Assembly (NCBI GenBank): GCA_039990395.1 | Contig: JBDXFZ010000144.1 | Span: 124,001-188,000, forward strand | Origin: CALINF01 sp039990395 | GTDB taxonomy: Bacteria; Pseudomonadota; Gammaproteobacteria; Pseudomonadales; Halieaceae | Length of the DNA: 64,000 bases | Reading direction: 5' to 3' | Shown here: positions 42,217-50,915 of the stretch, piece after piece | Layout: every line of letters begins with the position of its first letter | Position numbering within the stretch: the stretch's first letter is position 1 | Made by a program: the position numbers and the translations under genes | The notes under the pieces: generated by a model | The model's database searches: none | Seen by the model: the letters and a program-made list of their open reading frames with translations, nothing else | What the model was told of the DNA's origin: nothing

Positions 42217-43653
42217 ATGCTTTTCGTACCCGCACGTCTCTTTGTACTTCTCTTTGCCGCCCTGGTTGTCGCTGGCTGTTCCAGCAACCCATCGAGTGGC
42301 GGAGGTTCCAAGGTGGTGGTTGGCGCACAAGGCCGTGATGTCAGTATCGGTGACGAGATGTATCAGCAGATGGAAGCCCAGGGTGCTATCTATGATGACG
42401 AGGAGTTACAAGCCTACGTCAACAAGATAGGTCAGCGACTGGTTTCCTTCAGCGACATGCCCAAGGCCACTTTTACGTTCACCGTGATTGATGCTCCAGA
42501 TATCAATGCATTCGCCACCCCGGGCGGATTCATCTACATCAATCGTGGCTTGCTGGCTTACTTAGATAGCGAGGATGAACTGGCTGGAGTGCTTTCGCAT
42601 GAAATCGGCCATATCACTGGTCGCCATCATTCGCGACGAAAAACCGCCAGCGTCACCAATCAGGTACTGGCAACTACTGTTTACATTCTAACTGGCAGTG
42701 GCGACGTGGCTGAGGCTTCAACCATGTACGGCACGGAATTGGTCAGTGGTTATGGACGCGAAATGGAGTTGGAGGCAGACGGCTACGGGGCGGAGTACAT
42801 GCACAAGGCAGGCTACGACACGGATGCCTTGCTAGAGGTTATCGGCGTGCTCAAGGATCAGGAGCGATTTGCGAGAGCAAAAGCGAAAAGTAGCGGCAAG
42901 ACACTCAATAGTTATCACGGCCTCTACGCGAGCCACCCGCGCAATGACAAGCGATTGCAGACAGTGATAGCCGCCGCCAATGATCTGGATGATGGTAGCT
43001 ACATCGAAAACCCGGCAATCCCGGGTGAGTTTCGCAACAATATCAAAGGCCTGGTTTGGGGTGAAAGCGCTCAGGGTAAACGCGATAAAGAACGCTACTA
43101 CCACAACAAGCTAGGCTTTACGTTTAAACCGCCGCAAGGATGGAATGTTGATGCAGGATCAAGTGCGATTACGGCCAAGGCCGCCGACAACAGCGCGTCA
43201 ATGAATATCACTCTTAAGCGTCGGGACAAGGCGACTTCGCCTCAGCAATTACTCGAATCCAGTGCCAATGGCACTCTGAGTATAGGCAAGGCTTTAGATC
43301 AGGCGGGGCTGAAGGGTTACACAGCAATTGCCAGTGACGGTAGCATCGCTAAACGACTCGGAGTTATAGATTACAATTACACTTTTCTGTTTGAAGGTTC
43401 TGCGGGCAATTTTTCCGCCAATGATCCGGCGTTATTGAGCATCATCGAAACGTTTCGGCCTACACACCCCGATGAGAAACAAACGGCTAAGCCACGCTAC
43501 ATTCAATACATACAAGTACCGCGTGGAGCGACATTAGCTAATCTGGCTGCCAGTACCCGTATCCCGGATGCCGAGGCGCAGTTGAGGCTGATCAACGGCT
43601 TCTATCCCCGCGGTGAACCCCGCACCGGCGACTGGATTAAAATCATCAAGTAA
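42217..43653 (+). CDS. M48-family zinc metalloprotease lipoprotein (operon gene 13)
   Basis: The ATG at 42217 follows the gene 12 stop by 8 bases and opens a lipoprotein signal (FVLLFAALVVAGC). An upstream in-frame start at 42157 would overlap gene 12. The protease domain shows INAFATPGGFIYINRGLLAY, the zinc motif HEIGH (SHEIGHITGRHHSRR) and the third-ligand region MELEADGYGAEYMHKAGY. A beta-rich part follows (FTFKPPQGWNVDAGSS). The last 50 residues (VPRGATLANLAASTRIPDAEAQLRLINGF) resemble a LysM-like wall-binding module. Related BepA-type enzymes check outer-membrane protein assembly, and here it may process operon partners (inference). Confidence 0.88.
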   Translation: MLFVPARLFVLLFAALVVAGCSSNPSSGGGSKVVVGAQGRDVSIGDEMYQQMEAQGAIYDDEELQAYVNKIGQRLVSFSDMPKATFTFTVIDAPDINAFATPGGFIYINRGLLAYLDSEDELAGVLSHEIGHITGRHHSRRKTASVTNQVLATTVYILTGSGDVAEASTMYGTELVSGYGREMELEADGYGAEYMHKAGYDTDALLEVIGVLKDQERFARAKAKSSGKTLNSYHGLYASHPRNDKRLQTVIAAANDLDDGSYIENPAIPGEFRNNIKGLVWGESAQGKRDKERYYHNKLGFTFKPPQGWNVDAGSSAITAKAADNSASMNITLKRRDKATSPQQLLESSANGTLSIGKALDQAGLKGYTAIASDGSIAKRLGVIDYNYTFLFEGSAGNFSANDPALLSIIETFRPTHPDEKQTAKPRYIQYIQVPRGATLANLAASTRIPDAEAQLRLINGFYPRGEPRTGDWIKIIK

Positions 43654-43713
43654 GTAACCCTGCTTTTCGGGCCTATACTGGTGAGTATTCACATCGAAGC
43701 AAGGACCCGACAC

Positions 43714-45429
43714 ATGATGTTTTCCCGCCCCCTGCTGCGCACTCTGTGGCTAGCGGCTTTGCTGAGTTGCCCAACAGCGAACGCCATGACGGTTTACACA
43801 GCCAAAAAAATCATCACGATGGAGCCAGCACTGCCGGAGGCCACAGCAGTCGCGGTAGACGGCGGTCGAATCATCGCAGTCGGTTCACTACAGTCTCTGC
43901 AGCCACTTATCCAGAGCCGCAATGCGACAATTGACAACACATTAGCGGGCAAGGTCCTCATGCCTGGCTTGATAGACCCTCACGTACACCCTTCACTTCC
44001 GGCAGTGCTTACTCAGTTTCCATATCTGGCACCCGACAGCTGGTCGCTACCCACCGGAGAGTTTCCCGGGGCCACAACGCCACAAGCCTATGAAGCACGA
44101 CTGAAGGTTCTGGCTGCAGCCCACAATGATCCCTCCATACCCTTTATCGCATGGGGATATCATCCTCTTTGGCACGGGGAAGTGTATCGCGACACGCTGA
44201 ACGACTGGTTTCCCGACCAGCCGGTAATGATCTGGCACCGCTCCTTTCATGAGCTCATCGGCAATGACGCCGCGCTTGAAATGCTCGGGGTCACCGAAGA
44301 GGACACTCTGAGTAGTCATGAGAGCGACTGGGCCACTGGGCACTTCTGGGAGAACGGTCTTAAGGCGATCGTGCCCAAATTAGCCTTCCTATTTGAGCCC
44401 AAGCGATTCAGCGGAGGTATGGCCAATTTTCTGGAGATGGTACATCAGGCTGGCGTGACGACCGTGCTAGATATGGGCACTGGGATCTTTGGTAATCCTA
44501 CCCAGGAAATTGCGCTGATCAGACAAACCACAGAGAGCAGCGATGCTCCACTACGTATCATACTGACGCCAATCATTACGGATTTCATGGCGCGGGAGAA
44601 AACACCACTGGAGGCCATGGCGGAAATCGACCAATGGCGAGAAGGAAACTCACGACGTGTAATGATAGATCGCCACTTTAAGCTGATGATGGATGGAGCT
44701 ATTTTCAGCGGCCTTTCGCAGATGGGTCCGCCCGGCTATCTGGATGGACACGAGGGTCAATGGATGGCACCGCTGGAAGTAACGACACAATGGGCGGAAG
44801 CGTTTTGGAAAGCTGGGTACAAAATTCACGCGCACACGAATGGCGACAAGAGCGCTGCGGCTCTCATCGAACTACTGCGCTATCTGCAAACCCAGCATTA
44901 TCGGCCCGATCATCGCCTCACTCTGGAGCACTTTGCCTACTCCACTCAGGATCAGAGCAGGCAACTGAAGGCTATGGGCGCCGTAGTCTCTGCCAACCCT
45001 TACTACCATTACATTTTGTCAGACCAATACAGCCAGGAGTGGCTGGGGCCTGATCGTGGCAACCAAATGGTGCGGCTTGGCTCCCTCGAGCGATTGGGCG
45101 TACCCTTTGCTCTGCACTCCGACAACCCAATGGCACCACTGTCTCCGCTTACGCTAGCCCACGTTGCAGTTAACCGGGTGACCATCAATGGGAATTTGAC
45201 CGGCGCGAACGAGCGCATTTCACTCGACGCAGCCCTGCGCGCCGTAACGGTAGACGCCGCATGGATTATGGGTTGGGAGGACGAGATTGGCTCTATTCGC
45301 GCTGGCAAGCGTGCTGACTTTGCGATCCTTGAAGCTGATCCTTATCAGGTGGACCCGCGCAAGCTGAAAGATATCACCGTGTGGGGTACGATTTTTGAAG
45401 GTGAGCTGTACCCGGTTGCCAGCCCCTGA
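43714..45429 (+). CDS. Exported YtcJ-like metal-dependent amidohydrolase
   Basis: The ATG at 43714 has an AAGGA upstream. It precedes a signal peptide (LLRTLWLAALLSCPTANA). The amidohydrolase-3 domain has the metal motif PGLIDPHVH, later KIHAHTNGDKSAA, LTLEHFAYSTQD and LHSDNPMAPL, and ends GSIRAGKRADFAILEADP. The substrate is unknown. It starts 60 bases after the operon's M48 gene and could be read through from it, but its role looks unrelated. Confidence 0.87.
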   Translation: MMFSRPLLRTLWLAALLSCPTANAMTVYTAKKIITMEPALPEATAVAVDGGRIIAVGSLQSLQPLIQSRNATIDNTLAGKVLMPGLIDPHVHPSLPAVLTQFPYLAPDSWSLPTGEFPGATTPQAYEARLKVLAAAHNDPSIPFIAWGYHPLWHGEVYRDTLNDWFPDQPVMIWHRSFHELIGNDAALEMLGVTEEDTLSSHESDWATGHFWENGLKAIVPKLAFLFEPKRFSGGMANFLEMVHQAGVTTVLDMGTGIFGNPTQEIALIRQTTESSDAPLRIILTPIITDFMAREKTPLEAMAEIDQWREGNSRRVMIDRHFKLMMDGAIFSGLSQMGPPGYLDGHEGQWMAPLEVTTQWAEAFWKAGYKIHAHTNGDKSAAALIELLRYLQTQHYRPDHRLTLEHFAYSTQDQSRQLKAMGAVVSANPYYHYILSDQYSQEWLGPDRGNQMVRLGSLERLGVPFALHSDNPMAPLSPLTLAHVAVNRVTINGNLTGANERISLDAALRAVTVDAAWIMGWEDEIGSIRAGKRADFAILEADPYQVDPRKLKDITVWGTIFEGELYPVASP

Positions 45430-45449
45430 CTCAGCAGGAGGGATAGATT

Positions 45450-46034
45450 TTGAACACAAAGCAAACCTTTTCAGCGATCGTTATGGCCACCGCACTATGC
45501 AGCGTGGCTCATGCACAGCCTGCTTTTGACTGTACCGAAGCCGAAGGTCAGGTTGAGAATCTGATCTGTAGCAATGATGAATTGCAGAAGCTGGATCAGT
45601 TGCTCGCGAAAACCTATGCCCGCGCCATGCAGACCCTACCTGAGCAAGATCGGGTTACCGAAAGAGCTTTCCAGCGAGGGTGGATTAAGGGCCGCAATGA
45701 CTGTTGGAAATCAGACAACGTGGAAACGTGTGTGACACACAGCTACCAGACACGCATCGTAGAACTGCAGATTCGCAGCGGGGCTCTGGAGGCACCTGAA
45801 TTCATTCTACTGTCCTGCAAGCAGGAACCTAACAAGCGCCTGACAGCCAGTTTTTACAACGAAACCGAGCCGCGCAGCGTCGTTCTTACACTCGATAATG
45901 ACCAAGTGATTGCGTTTGCTATCCGCACTGCCAGCGGTGCACGCTACCAAGCCAGCAACGTCGATTTATGGACTAAAGGAAAGGAAGCAAGGTTGAACTG
46001 GTTTGGCACGTCGCTTGAATGTTTATTACCCTGA
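45450..46034 (+). CDS. Exported LprI-like (DUF1311) protein
   Basis: It starts at TTG 45450 with a strong AGGAGG (45437-45442) 7 bases upstream. A signal peptide (IVMATALCSVAHA) leads to the LprI domain: FDCTEAEGQVENLICSNDELQKLDQLLAKTYARAM with the two typical cysteines, followed by NDCW and CV. This family includes a mycobacterial lysozyme inhibitor. The C-terminal half is a beta-rich extension with more cysteines (LSC, ECLL). It is probably periplasmic. It overlaps the convergent DUF2288 gene by 9 bases. Confidence 0.85.
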   Translation: MNTKQTFSAIVMATALCSVAHAQPAFDCTEAEGQVENLICSNDELQKLDQLLAKTYARAMQTLPEQDRVTERAFQRGWIKGRNDCWKSDNVETCVTHSYQTRIVELQIRSGALEAPEFILLSCKQEPNKRLTASFYNETEPRSVVLTLDNDQVIAFAIRTASGARYQASNVDLWTKGKEARLNWFGTSLECLLP

Positions 46035-46358
46035 ACCGGGTATATCGCCCTCACGATTTTGCACGAGAACCCAGGGCGCAGCGACCACCGCCCACACTGA
46101 AATATCATCATCCAGCCAGATCTTGGCTCTACTGTCGCTAACCGCCTGCACCTCTCCGCTGGCAATCCATTGCTTGAACTGCTCGGTATTATCCAGCCCC
46201 AGTTGAACAGCCACACCGACGAGATCCAGTTGAGCGCCAACTTCAACCACACTACCGTGTGCAAAATACGTCTGCAGGTCTCGCCAAGGAATGCGCGCGG
46301 TTTGCGCGAGATACTCACTCTTCAAAAGAGCTGTGCGATCGGGGTCTGAATCAGCCAT
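46026..46358 (-). CDS. DUF2288 family protein
   Basis: The 110-residue product from the ATG at 46358 overlaps the end of the MBL gene. The family is recognised by SEYLAQTARIPWRDLQTYFA, LDLVGVAVQLGLDN and the tail ISVWAVVAAPWVLVQNRE. It is a small cytoplasmic protein with no known function. The longer open frame upstream lies inside the MBL gene and is a shadow. Confidence 0.85.
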   Translation of the reverse strand: MADSDPDRTALLKSEYLAQTARIPWRDLQTYFAHGSVVEVGAQLDLVGVAVQLGLDNTEQFKQWIASGEVQAVSDSRAKIWLDDDISVWAVVAAPWVLVQNREGDIPGSG

Positions 46359-47001
46359 AGCGCGGATCGGCCACGAACGGATTCGATTGCCGTTCCTGGC
46401 CAAACGTGGACGTAGGGCCATGACCAGGGATAAATGTAATGTCGTCACCTAGTGGGAACAACTTCTCGCGGATGCTGGTGATCAATTGCTCATGATTTCC
46501 GCGCGGGAAGTCAGTTCTACCAATCGAGCCCTGAAACAGTACATCGCCAACCCAGGCTACCTGCTGCGGCTCATAGTGAAACACAACATGGCCGGGCGTA
46601 TGGCCCGGGCAATGAAATACTTGCAATGACTGCTCGCCAACAGTGACGGTATCACCGTCTTCAAGCCAGCGATCGGGGACAAACGCATCTGCATGGGGAA
46701 AACCAGACATTTTGCATGACTCTGGCAGCTTCTCTATCCAGAAGTTGTCCTCTTTGTGCGGCCCCTCAATAGGCACCTGAAATTGCTTACGCAAAACATC
46801 CGAAGCAGCGCAGTGGTCCATATGGCCATGAGTCAGGATTACTTTCTCAACCGTAGCCTCCAACTTGTCCACAGCCTCGAGAATGCGATCTATATCGCCA
46901 CCCGGATCAACCACGGCCGCCTTGCCAGTAGCCAGGCATTTTATAATGGAGCAGTTTTGCTGATAAGGCGTAACTGGAACAATCATTACCTGAATGCTCA
47001 T
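46351..47001 (-). CDS. MBL-fold (glyoxalase II-like) metallohydrolase
   Basis: This is a short metallo-beta-lactamase hydrolase of about 217 residues. The metal motif reads THGHMDHCAA, followed by CPGHTPGHVVFHY and VGDVLFQGSIGRTDFPRGNHEQL, which match the YcbL-type glyoxalase II-like group. The likely activity is thioester hydrolysis (hydroxyacylglutathione or similar). ATG 47001 is used; the frame opens at 47007. It is co-transcribed with the overlapping DUF2288 gene. Confidence 0.9.
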   Translation of the reverse strand: MSIQVMIVPVTPYQQNCSIIKCLATGKAAVVDPGGDIDRILEAVDKLEATVEKVILTHGHMDHCAASDVLRKQFQVPIEGPHKEDNFWIEKLPESCKMSGFPHADAFVPDRWLEDGDTVTVGEQSLQVFHCPGHTPGHVVFHYEPQQVAWVGDVLFQGSIGRTDFPRGNHEQLITSIREKLFPLGDDITFIPGHGPTSTFGQERQSNPFVADPRYG

Positions 47002-47010
47002 CAGCAACCC

Positions 47011-48339
47011 CTACGCCGCTGCCATTGGGCGGCTATCGTCTTCGTCATCGGACCCCTGCTTGTCAGGATTCATATCAGCCTTGGGGTCAAGAAACACTCG
47101 TTCGTCGAACTGGTTCTCGCTCTTACCTACAATCACCGATACCGTCGCATCACCAGTGACATTGACCGCCGTGCGCACCATGTCCAACAGGCGATCCACA
47201 CCGATAATCAAAGCGATTCCCTCAACCGGCAAGCCGGCCTGCTCCAACACCAATGCCAACGTAATCAGACCTACTCCAGGGACTGCAGCTGTGCCGATAG
47301 AGGCCAAGGTGGCCGTCAGGATAACCGTAATATAGGCGGTGGCCGACAGGTCGACGCCATATACCTGCGCGATGAAAACTGTTGCTACACCCTGCATGAT
47401 AGCGGTGCCATCCATATTAATCGTGGCGCCAAGCGGTACCGTAAAACCTGCCACGCTGCTATGTACGCCCAGTTTCCGCTCAGCTGTACGCAGAGTAATC
47501 GGCAAAGTGGCGCCAGATGACGCGGTGCTGAACGCAAATGCCCAGACCGAACGCATCTTGCGCATCATGATCGCTGGCGAGAGCCCGGCAAATGAACGTA
47601 ACAACACGCTATAAACCACCAGGCCATGAAAGAGCAATACAAACAGTACCGTGAAGAAATAGGCCGCCAGATCGAGGATTGCGCCTATACCCATCGTAGC
47701 GAATAGCTTGGCAAGCAGCGCGAACACGCCATAGGGCGCAAGGGTCATGAGAACCCCGACCATTTTCATGACAACCGCTTCCATATCTTTGAAGAAGCTG
47801 GCGATGCGTCGACCGTGTTCACCCGCATGAGAAATGGCGTAGCCAAATAGCAATGCAAACACGATTATTTGCAACATTTTCCCATCGGCCATCGCTTTGA
47901 CTGGATTAGAGGGGAAGATATCAACAATCACATCCACTAGAGGCGGTGGCACAGTGGGCTGGAAATTGGCACTCGACTCCAATGCAACGTGAGTTCCAGG
48001 ACCAACGATGATGGCAAATCCAAGCGCGACAGAAACTGCTATTGCCGTTGTTGCCAGGTAAAACAAAAGAGTTTTAACCGCAATGGGGCCCATTCGTGCG
48101 CTGTCACCCAGCGAACTGGAGCCGCAGATCAATGAAACCAGTACCAGCGGCACCACCAGCAGTTTTAGAGAGGCTACAAATATGCGACCAATAAGGTCAA
48201 AAAGGCCACTGACCAGGTAGTCGTTAATCAGCATCCGGAATGTATCCGAGATACCCGTCGTGTGCATCAGCAGGTTGATCAGCGAACCCATCAGGATTCC
48301 GCCGACCATAGCGATCAAAATGCGATTTGTCAGGCTCAT
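47011..48339 (-). CDS. Dicarboxylate/amino acid:cation symporter (DAACS family)
   Basis: This glutamate/dicarboxylate-type symporter is driven by sodium or protons. The ATG at 48339 (MSLTNRILIAMVGGILMG) is the natural start, giving 442 residues with about eight membrane segments. The reentrant loop TASSGATLPITLRTAERKLG (HP1) and the transmembrane-7 motif GATINMDGTAIMQG are intact. The C-terminus is an acidic cytoplasmic tail (KADMNPDKQGSDDEDDSR). The substrate is not resolvable from sequence. Confidence 0.92.
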   Translation of the reverse strand: MSLTNRILIAMVGGILMGSLINLLMHTTGISDTFRMLINDYLVSGLFDLIGRIFVASLKLLVVPLVLVSLICGSSSLGDSARMGPIAVKTLLFYLATTAIAVSVALGFAIIVGPGTHVALESSANFQPTVPPPLVDVIVDIFPSNPVKAMADGKMLQIIVFALLFGYAISHAGEHGRRIASFFKDMEAVVMKMVGVLMTLAPYGVFALLAKLFATMGIGAILDLAAYFFTVLFVLLFHGLVVYSVLLRSFAGLSPAIMMRKMRSVWAFAFSTASSGATLPITLRTAERKLGVHSSVAGFTVPLGATINMDGTAIMQGVATVFIAQVYGVDLSATAYITVILTATLASIGTAAVPGVGLITLALVLEQAGLPVEGIALIIGVDRLLDMVRTAVNVTGDATVSVIVGKSENQFDERVFLDPKADMNPDKQGSDDEDDSRPMAAA

Positions 48340-48427
48340 AGTGAATCTCTTAGTACGGGTTCGCAGCACATGGCGGCGCGAACTCTAACGCAACCTAGGC
48401 TTAGTCTCAAGACCAGAAAAATGCAAA

Positions 48428-48667
48428 TCAGGGCTCGGGACATTGCCCCTTTTCGAACCCGCTCACCGCATCGTCTGCGCACGCATTACAGCCGGAGGAG
48501 TATTCCGATGTTCCACCTTTGACCAGATTGGCGCAAACAGGTTCATACTGCATCGTGCATACCTGCGGACGCGGAGCAGCGCACTGGGTCAGCGTTGTTG
48601 GCGTTGGCTCGGGAGTGGCACAAGCTCCAAGCATTGCCACCAGCACACACAAAAGCAGGGTTCGCAT
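48428..48667 (-). CDS. Small lipoprotein with Kazal-like domain
   Basis: From ATG 48667 (48679 is possible) the product has 79 residues: lipobox (LVAMLGAC), a short linker, then a six-cysteine module VCTMQYEPVCANLVKGGTSE and YSSGCNACADDAVSGFEKGQC. The spacing (C-T-x-Q-Y-E-P-V-C, later Y-S-S-G-C-x-A-C and a final G-x-C) fits a Kazal-type serine protease inhibitor fold. It is probably a periplasmic or surface protease inhibitor (inference). Confidence 0.75.
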   Translation of the reverse strand: MRTLLLCVLVAMLGACATPEPTPTTLTQCAAPRPQVCTMQYEPVCANLVKGGTSEYSSGCNACADDAVSGFEKGQCPEP

Positions 48668-48764
48668 TAAGAGCTCCACAGCAAAACAGGCCGGCTAAAT
48701 TAGTAGCCGCCTAGACTAGCACTTATGGCCTGTAAGCGCAGCATGGCACCCATGGAAGCTATTA

Positions 48765-50159
48765 CTACCTTGCCCCGCCCAAACGCAACATTTCTACGGC
48801 CACGGCCACTGTATTGTTAAGGCTGGCTATTGAGATATATTCGTCCGTCCCATGAATTGATCCGGTCTGTTCTGGCTTCATCTCGGTTCCGTGAAAGCGA
48901 TATTGGTTGCGCGCCAATCCCACATAGTGACGTGTATCCGTGGTTGCTTGCAGCAGTGACGGGACCACCACCGCGTCGGGATAGACAGAGTGGACCGCCT
49001 CACTGATGACCTCAAATCCGGAACCCTGCATATCGGCAATCCCGGGACGCTGATTCCAGCGATCATGGCTAACAGTAATACTAGGGTCGTCAATGATTGC
49101 CTCTATCGCCTCAATAACGTCCTCCGGCGTATCATTCGGTAACAGCCGAAAATTGACTTTTGCTTCCGCCCGCTGCGGAATCACATTCTCCTTTACACCA
49201 GCATTGAACATTGTGAGTGCGGTGGTGGTCCGCACCATTGGCTGAGTCAGAGTCTCCTTAGCCATCTGGCTCGCTACCAGCCAATCCGTCAGCCACAGAT
49301 TGCTAAATAGGAACTGATTGGGTTGTTCCACATGAGGAGCCAATGTTTCAAGGAATGATCGCACCGGCTCTTCCAGCTTCGGGGCAAATGGATTGGCCTC
49401 TATTTTCGCCAGCGCATTGGACAAGCTTCCAATAGTACTAACCCTGGGAGGACTCGAGGAGTGCCCACCCGTACCCTGAGCCGTCAACGTAAGGGTGAGA
49501 TAACCCTTCTCTGCCACATTGATCATCGCTAGCGACTTGCCTGGTAAAACCGGAGAGTCCGACAGCACCAGGCCACCTTCATCGACCATCCAGTCAAATT
49601 GTAGGCCGAGCGTTTCCATACGCTGTGCAATAACGCCGGCGCCCTGCAACCCACTTATCTCCTCATCATGACCAAAGGCGAACACTATTTCTCGCGCAGG
49701 CTGATAGCCCTCAGCCAATAATTGCTCGGCGGCTTCCAGTAAGCTTATGACACCCTGCTTATCGTCCAGCGTGCCACGACCGTAAACTCTGCCGTCTGCC
49801 ACAACGCCAGCAAAGGCGGGGTACGACCAGTCTGCCTCCGTTCCTGGCTCAACAGGCACTACATCCGTGTGGGCAGTAAACAGCACTGGAGAAAGAGACT
49901 CATCGGTCCCCGGCCAGCGTATCAGCCAGCTGTATCCACTGACGGACTCAACCTGAAGCTCAGAAAATACACGCGGGTAAGTCTCGATGAGAAAGGCGTT
50001 CAGAGCACCAAACTGCTCATAATCTATTTGAGAACGATCCTGAAAGCTGATTGTCTTGAAGCGCACCGCCTCCGCAAGGTTCTCGGCTGGGGTACTCCCC
50101 AGAGCAGCGGGAATCACGAATAAGAGGGCAAGACCCAATCGCTTAGGGAGCTTCATCAT
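48765..50159 (-). CDS. Exported M20-family zinc peptidase (carboxypeptidase S/PM20D1-like)
   Basis: The 464-residue product has a signal peptide (LGLALLFVIPAALGS). Metal and catalytic residues are visible: FTAHTDVVPV (His, catalytic Asp), GRGTLDDKQGVI (bridging Asp), GHDEEISG (catalytic Glu and metal Glu), VDEGG, and the C-terminal HGTDEYIS (His). The lid domain between has GTGGHSSSPP. Relatives cleave N-acyl amino acids or small peptides. It is likely periplasmic. ATG 50156 is an alternative start. Confidence 0.9.
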   Translation of the reverse strand: MMKLPKRLGLALLFVIPAALGSTPAENLAEAVRFKTISFQDRSQIDYEQFGALNAFLIETYPRVFSELQVESVSGYSWLIRWPGTDESLSPVLFTAHTDVVPVEPGTEADWSYPAFAGVVADGRVYGRGTLDDKQGVISLLEAAEQLLAEGYQPAREIVFAFGHDEEISGLQGAGVIAQRMETLGLQFDWMVDEGGLVLSDSPVLPGKSLAMINVAEKGYLTLTLTAQGTGGHSSSPPRVSTIGSLSNALAKIEANPFAPKLEEPVRSFLETLAPHVEQPNQFLFSNLWLTDWLVASQMAKETLTQPMVRTTTALTMFNAGVKENVIPQRAEAKVNFRLLPNDTPEDVIEAIEAIIDDPSITVSHDRWNQRPGIADMQGSGFEVISEAVHSVYPDAVVVPSLLQATTDTRHYVGLARNQYRFHGTEMKPEQTGSIHGTDEYISIASLNNTVAVAVEMLRLGGAR

Positions 50160-50202
50160 AGTCTTCTCACTATTGTTATGATCTTTCGGGGCTGCAGCTG
50201 GA

Positions 50203-50700
50203 TCAAGTCAGTTGCTTCGGAAATACACTGTCAGCCAGCTGCGCGCATCCCTGGGCCAACATCGTCCATTTTGGTAGCGCTAAATGCAGCTCCACAAATC
50301 CCGCCGTGGGAATGTTGTGGAACCTGCCGGCACCCAACAGCCAATTGATCACGTCGGTTATTGCTGGATTGTGCCCTATCACAAACAGCGGGTCGACCGT
50401 GTCAGGCTGTTGGCTGATCCAGTAGGAGAGCGCTTCACCCGAGAATGTGTACAGGTCTTCAACAACCGCATGGTCTAATTCTCCTAGCACTGGCCAGCCC
50501 TCGATAAGCCCTGCCAAGGTCATCCGGGCCCTGCGCGCACTGCTGACCCGAATTGTCATGGGCTGCAGTCGGGAGCACAGCGCCAGCCCAATACGTGGCG
50601 CATCTCTTAACCCACGACTATTGAGACCACGCTCGCGGTCAATCAAACCGGGATCATCCCAGCTGGACTTCGCATGACGTAGAAAGCATAGCGTTTTCAC
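50203..50700 (-). CDS. sixA: SixA-type phosphohistidine phosphatase
   Basis: This histidine-phosphatase-superfamily protein has the RHG-like motif FLRHAKSSWDD at its N-terminus, which marks the SixA group that dephosphorylates phospho-His in HPt proteins or the PTSNtr. The second catalytic His is in VIGHNPAITD. The start is GTG 50700 (MKTLCFLRHAKSSW), with a GGGGG-rich site upstream. The longer frame back to 50811 is not family-like. Confidence 0.9.
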   Translation of the reverse strand: MKTLCFLRHAKSSWDDPGLIDRERGLNSRGLRDAPRIGLALCSRLQPMTIRVSSARRARMTLAGLIEGWPVLGELDHAVVEDLYTFSGEALSYWISQQPDTVDPLFVIGHNPAITDVINWLLGAGRFHNIPTAGFVELHLALPKWTMLAQGCAQLADSVFPKQLT

Positions 50701-50915
50701 TGCGGGACACCCCCTTATTAGCACCAGAAGCCTATACTCAAGAACCGCTATATCGTGTGGCCAGCTGAAGATTAGTTGTGTGAGATTGAAAGCGCGGGTT
50801 TCGATACCCACAGCCGCAACGCCGTTACATAATCGCCATCAAAATAACAGATCGAATTATCAATTTCTCTACCGCATAATGGCGCCGCTTTTCACTGCCC
50901 ACATTCAGGTTATCT

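Noticed and set aside
28553..43653. Zorya-type defence system or flagellar motor
   Set aside because: There is a MotA/ExbB-like gene, but no OmpA/MotB peptidoglycan-binding domain, no ZorC/ZorD/ZorE-like gene and no flagellar gene. The vWA and PEGA partners do not fit either system.
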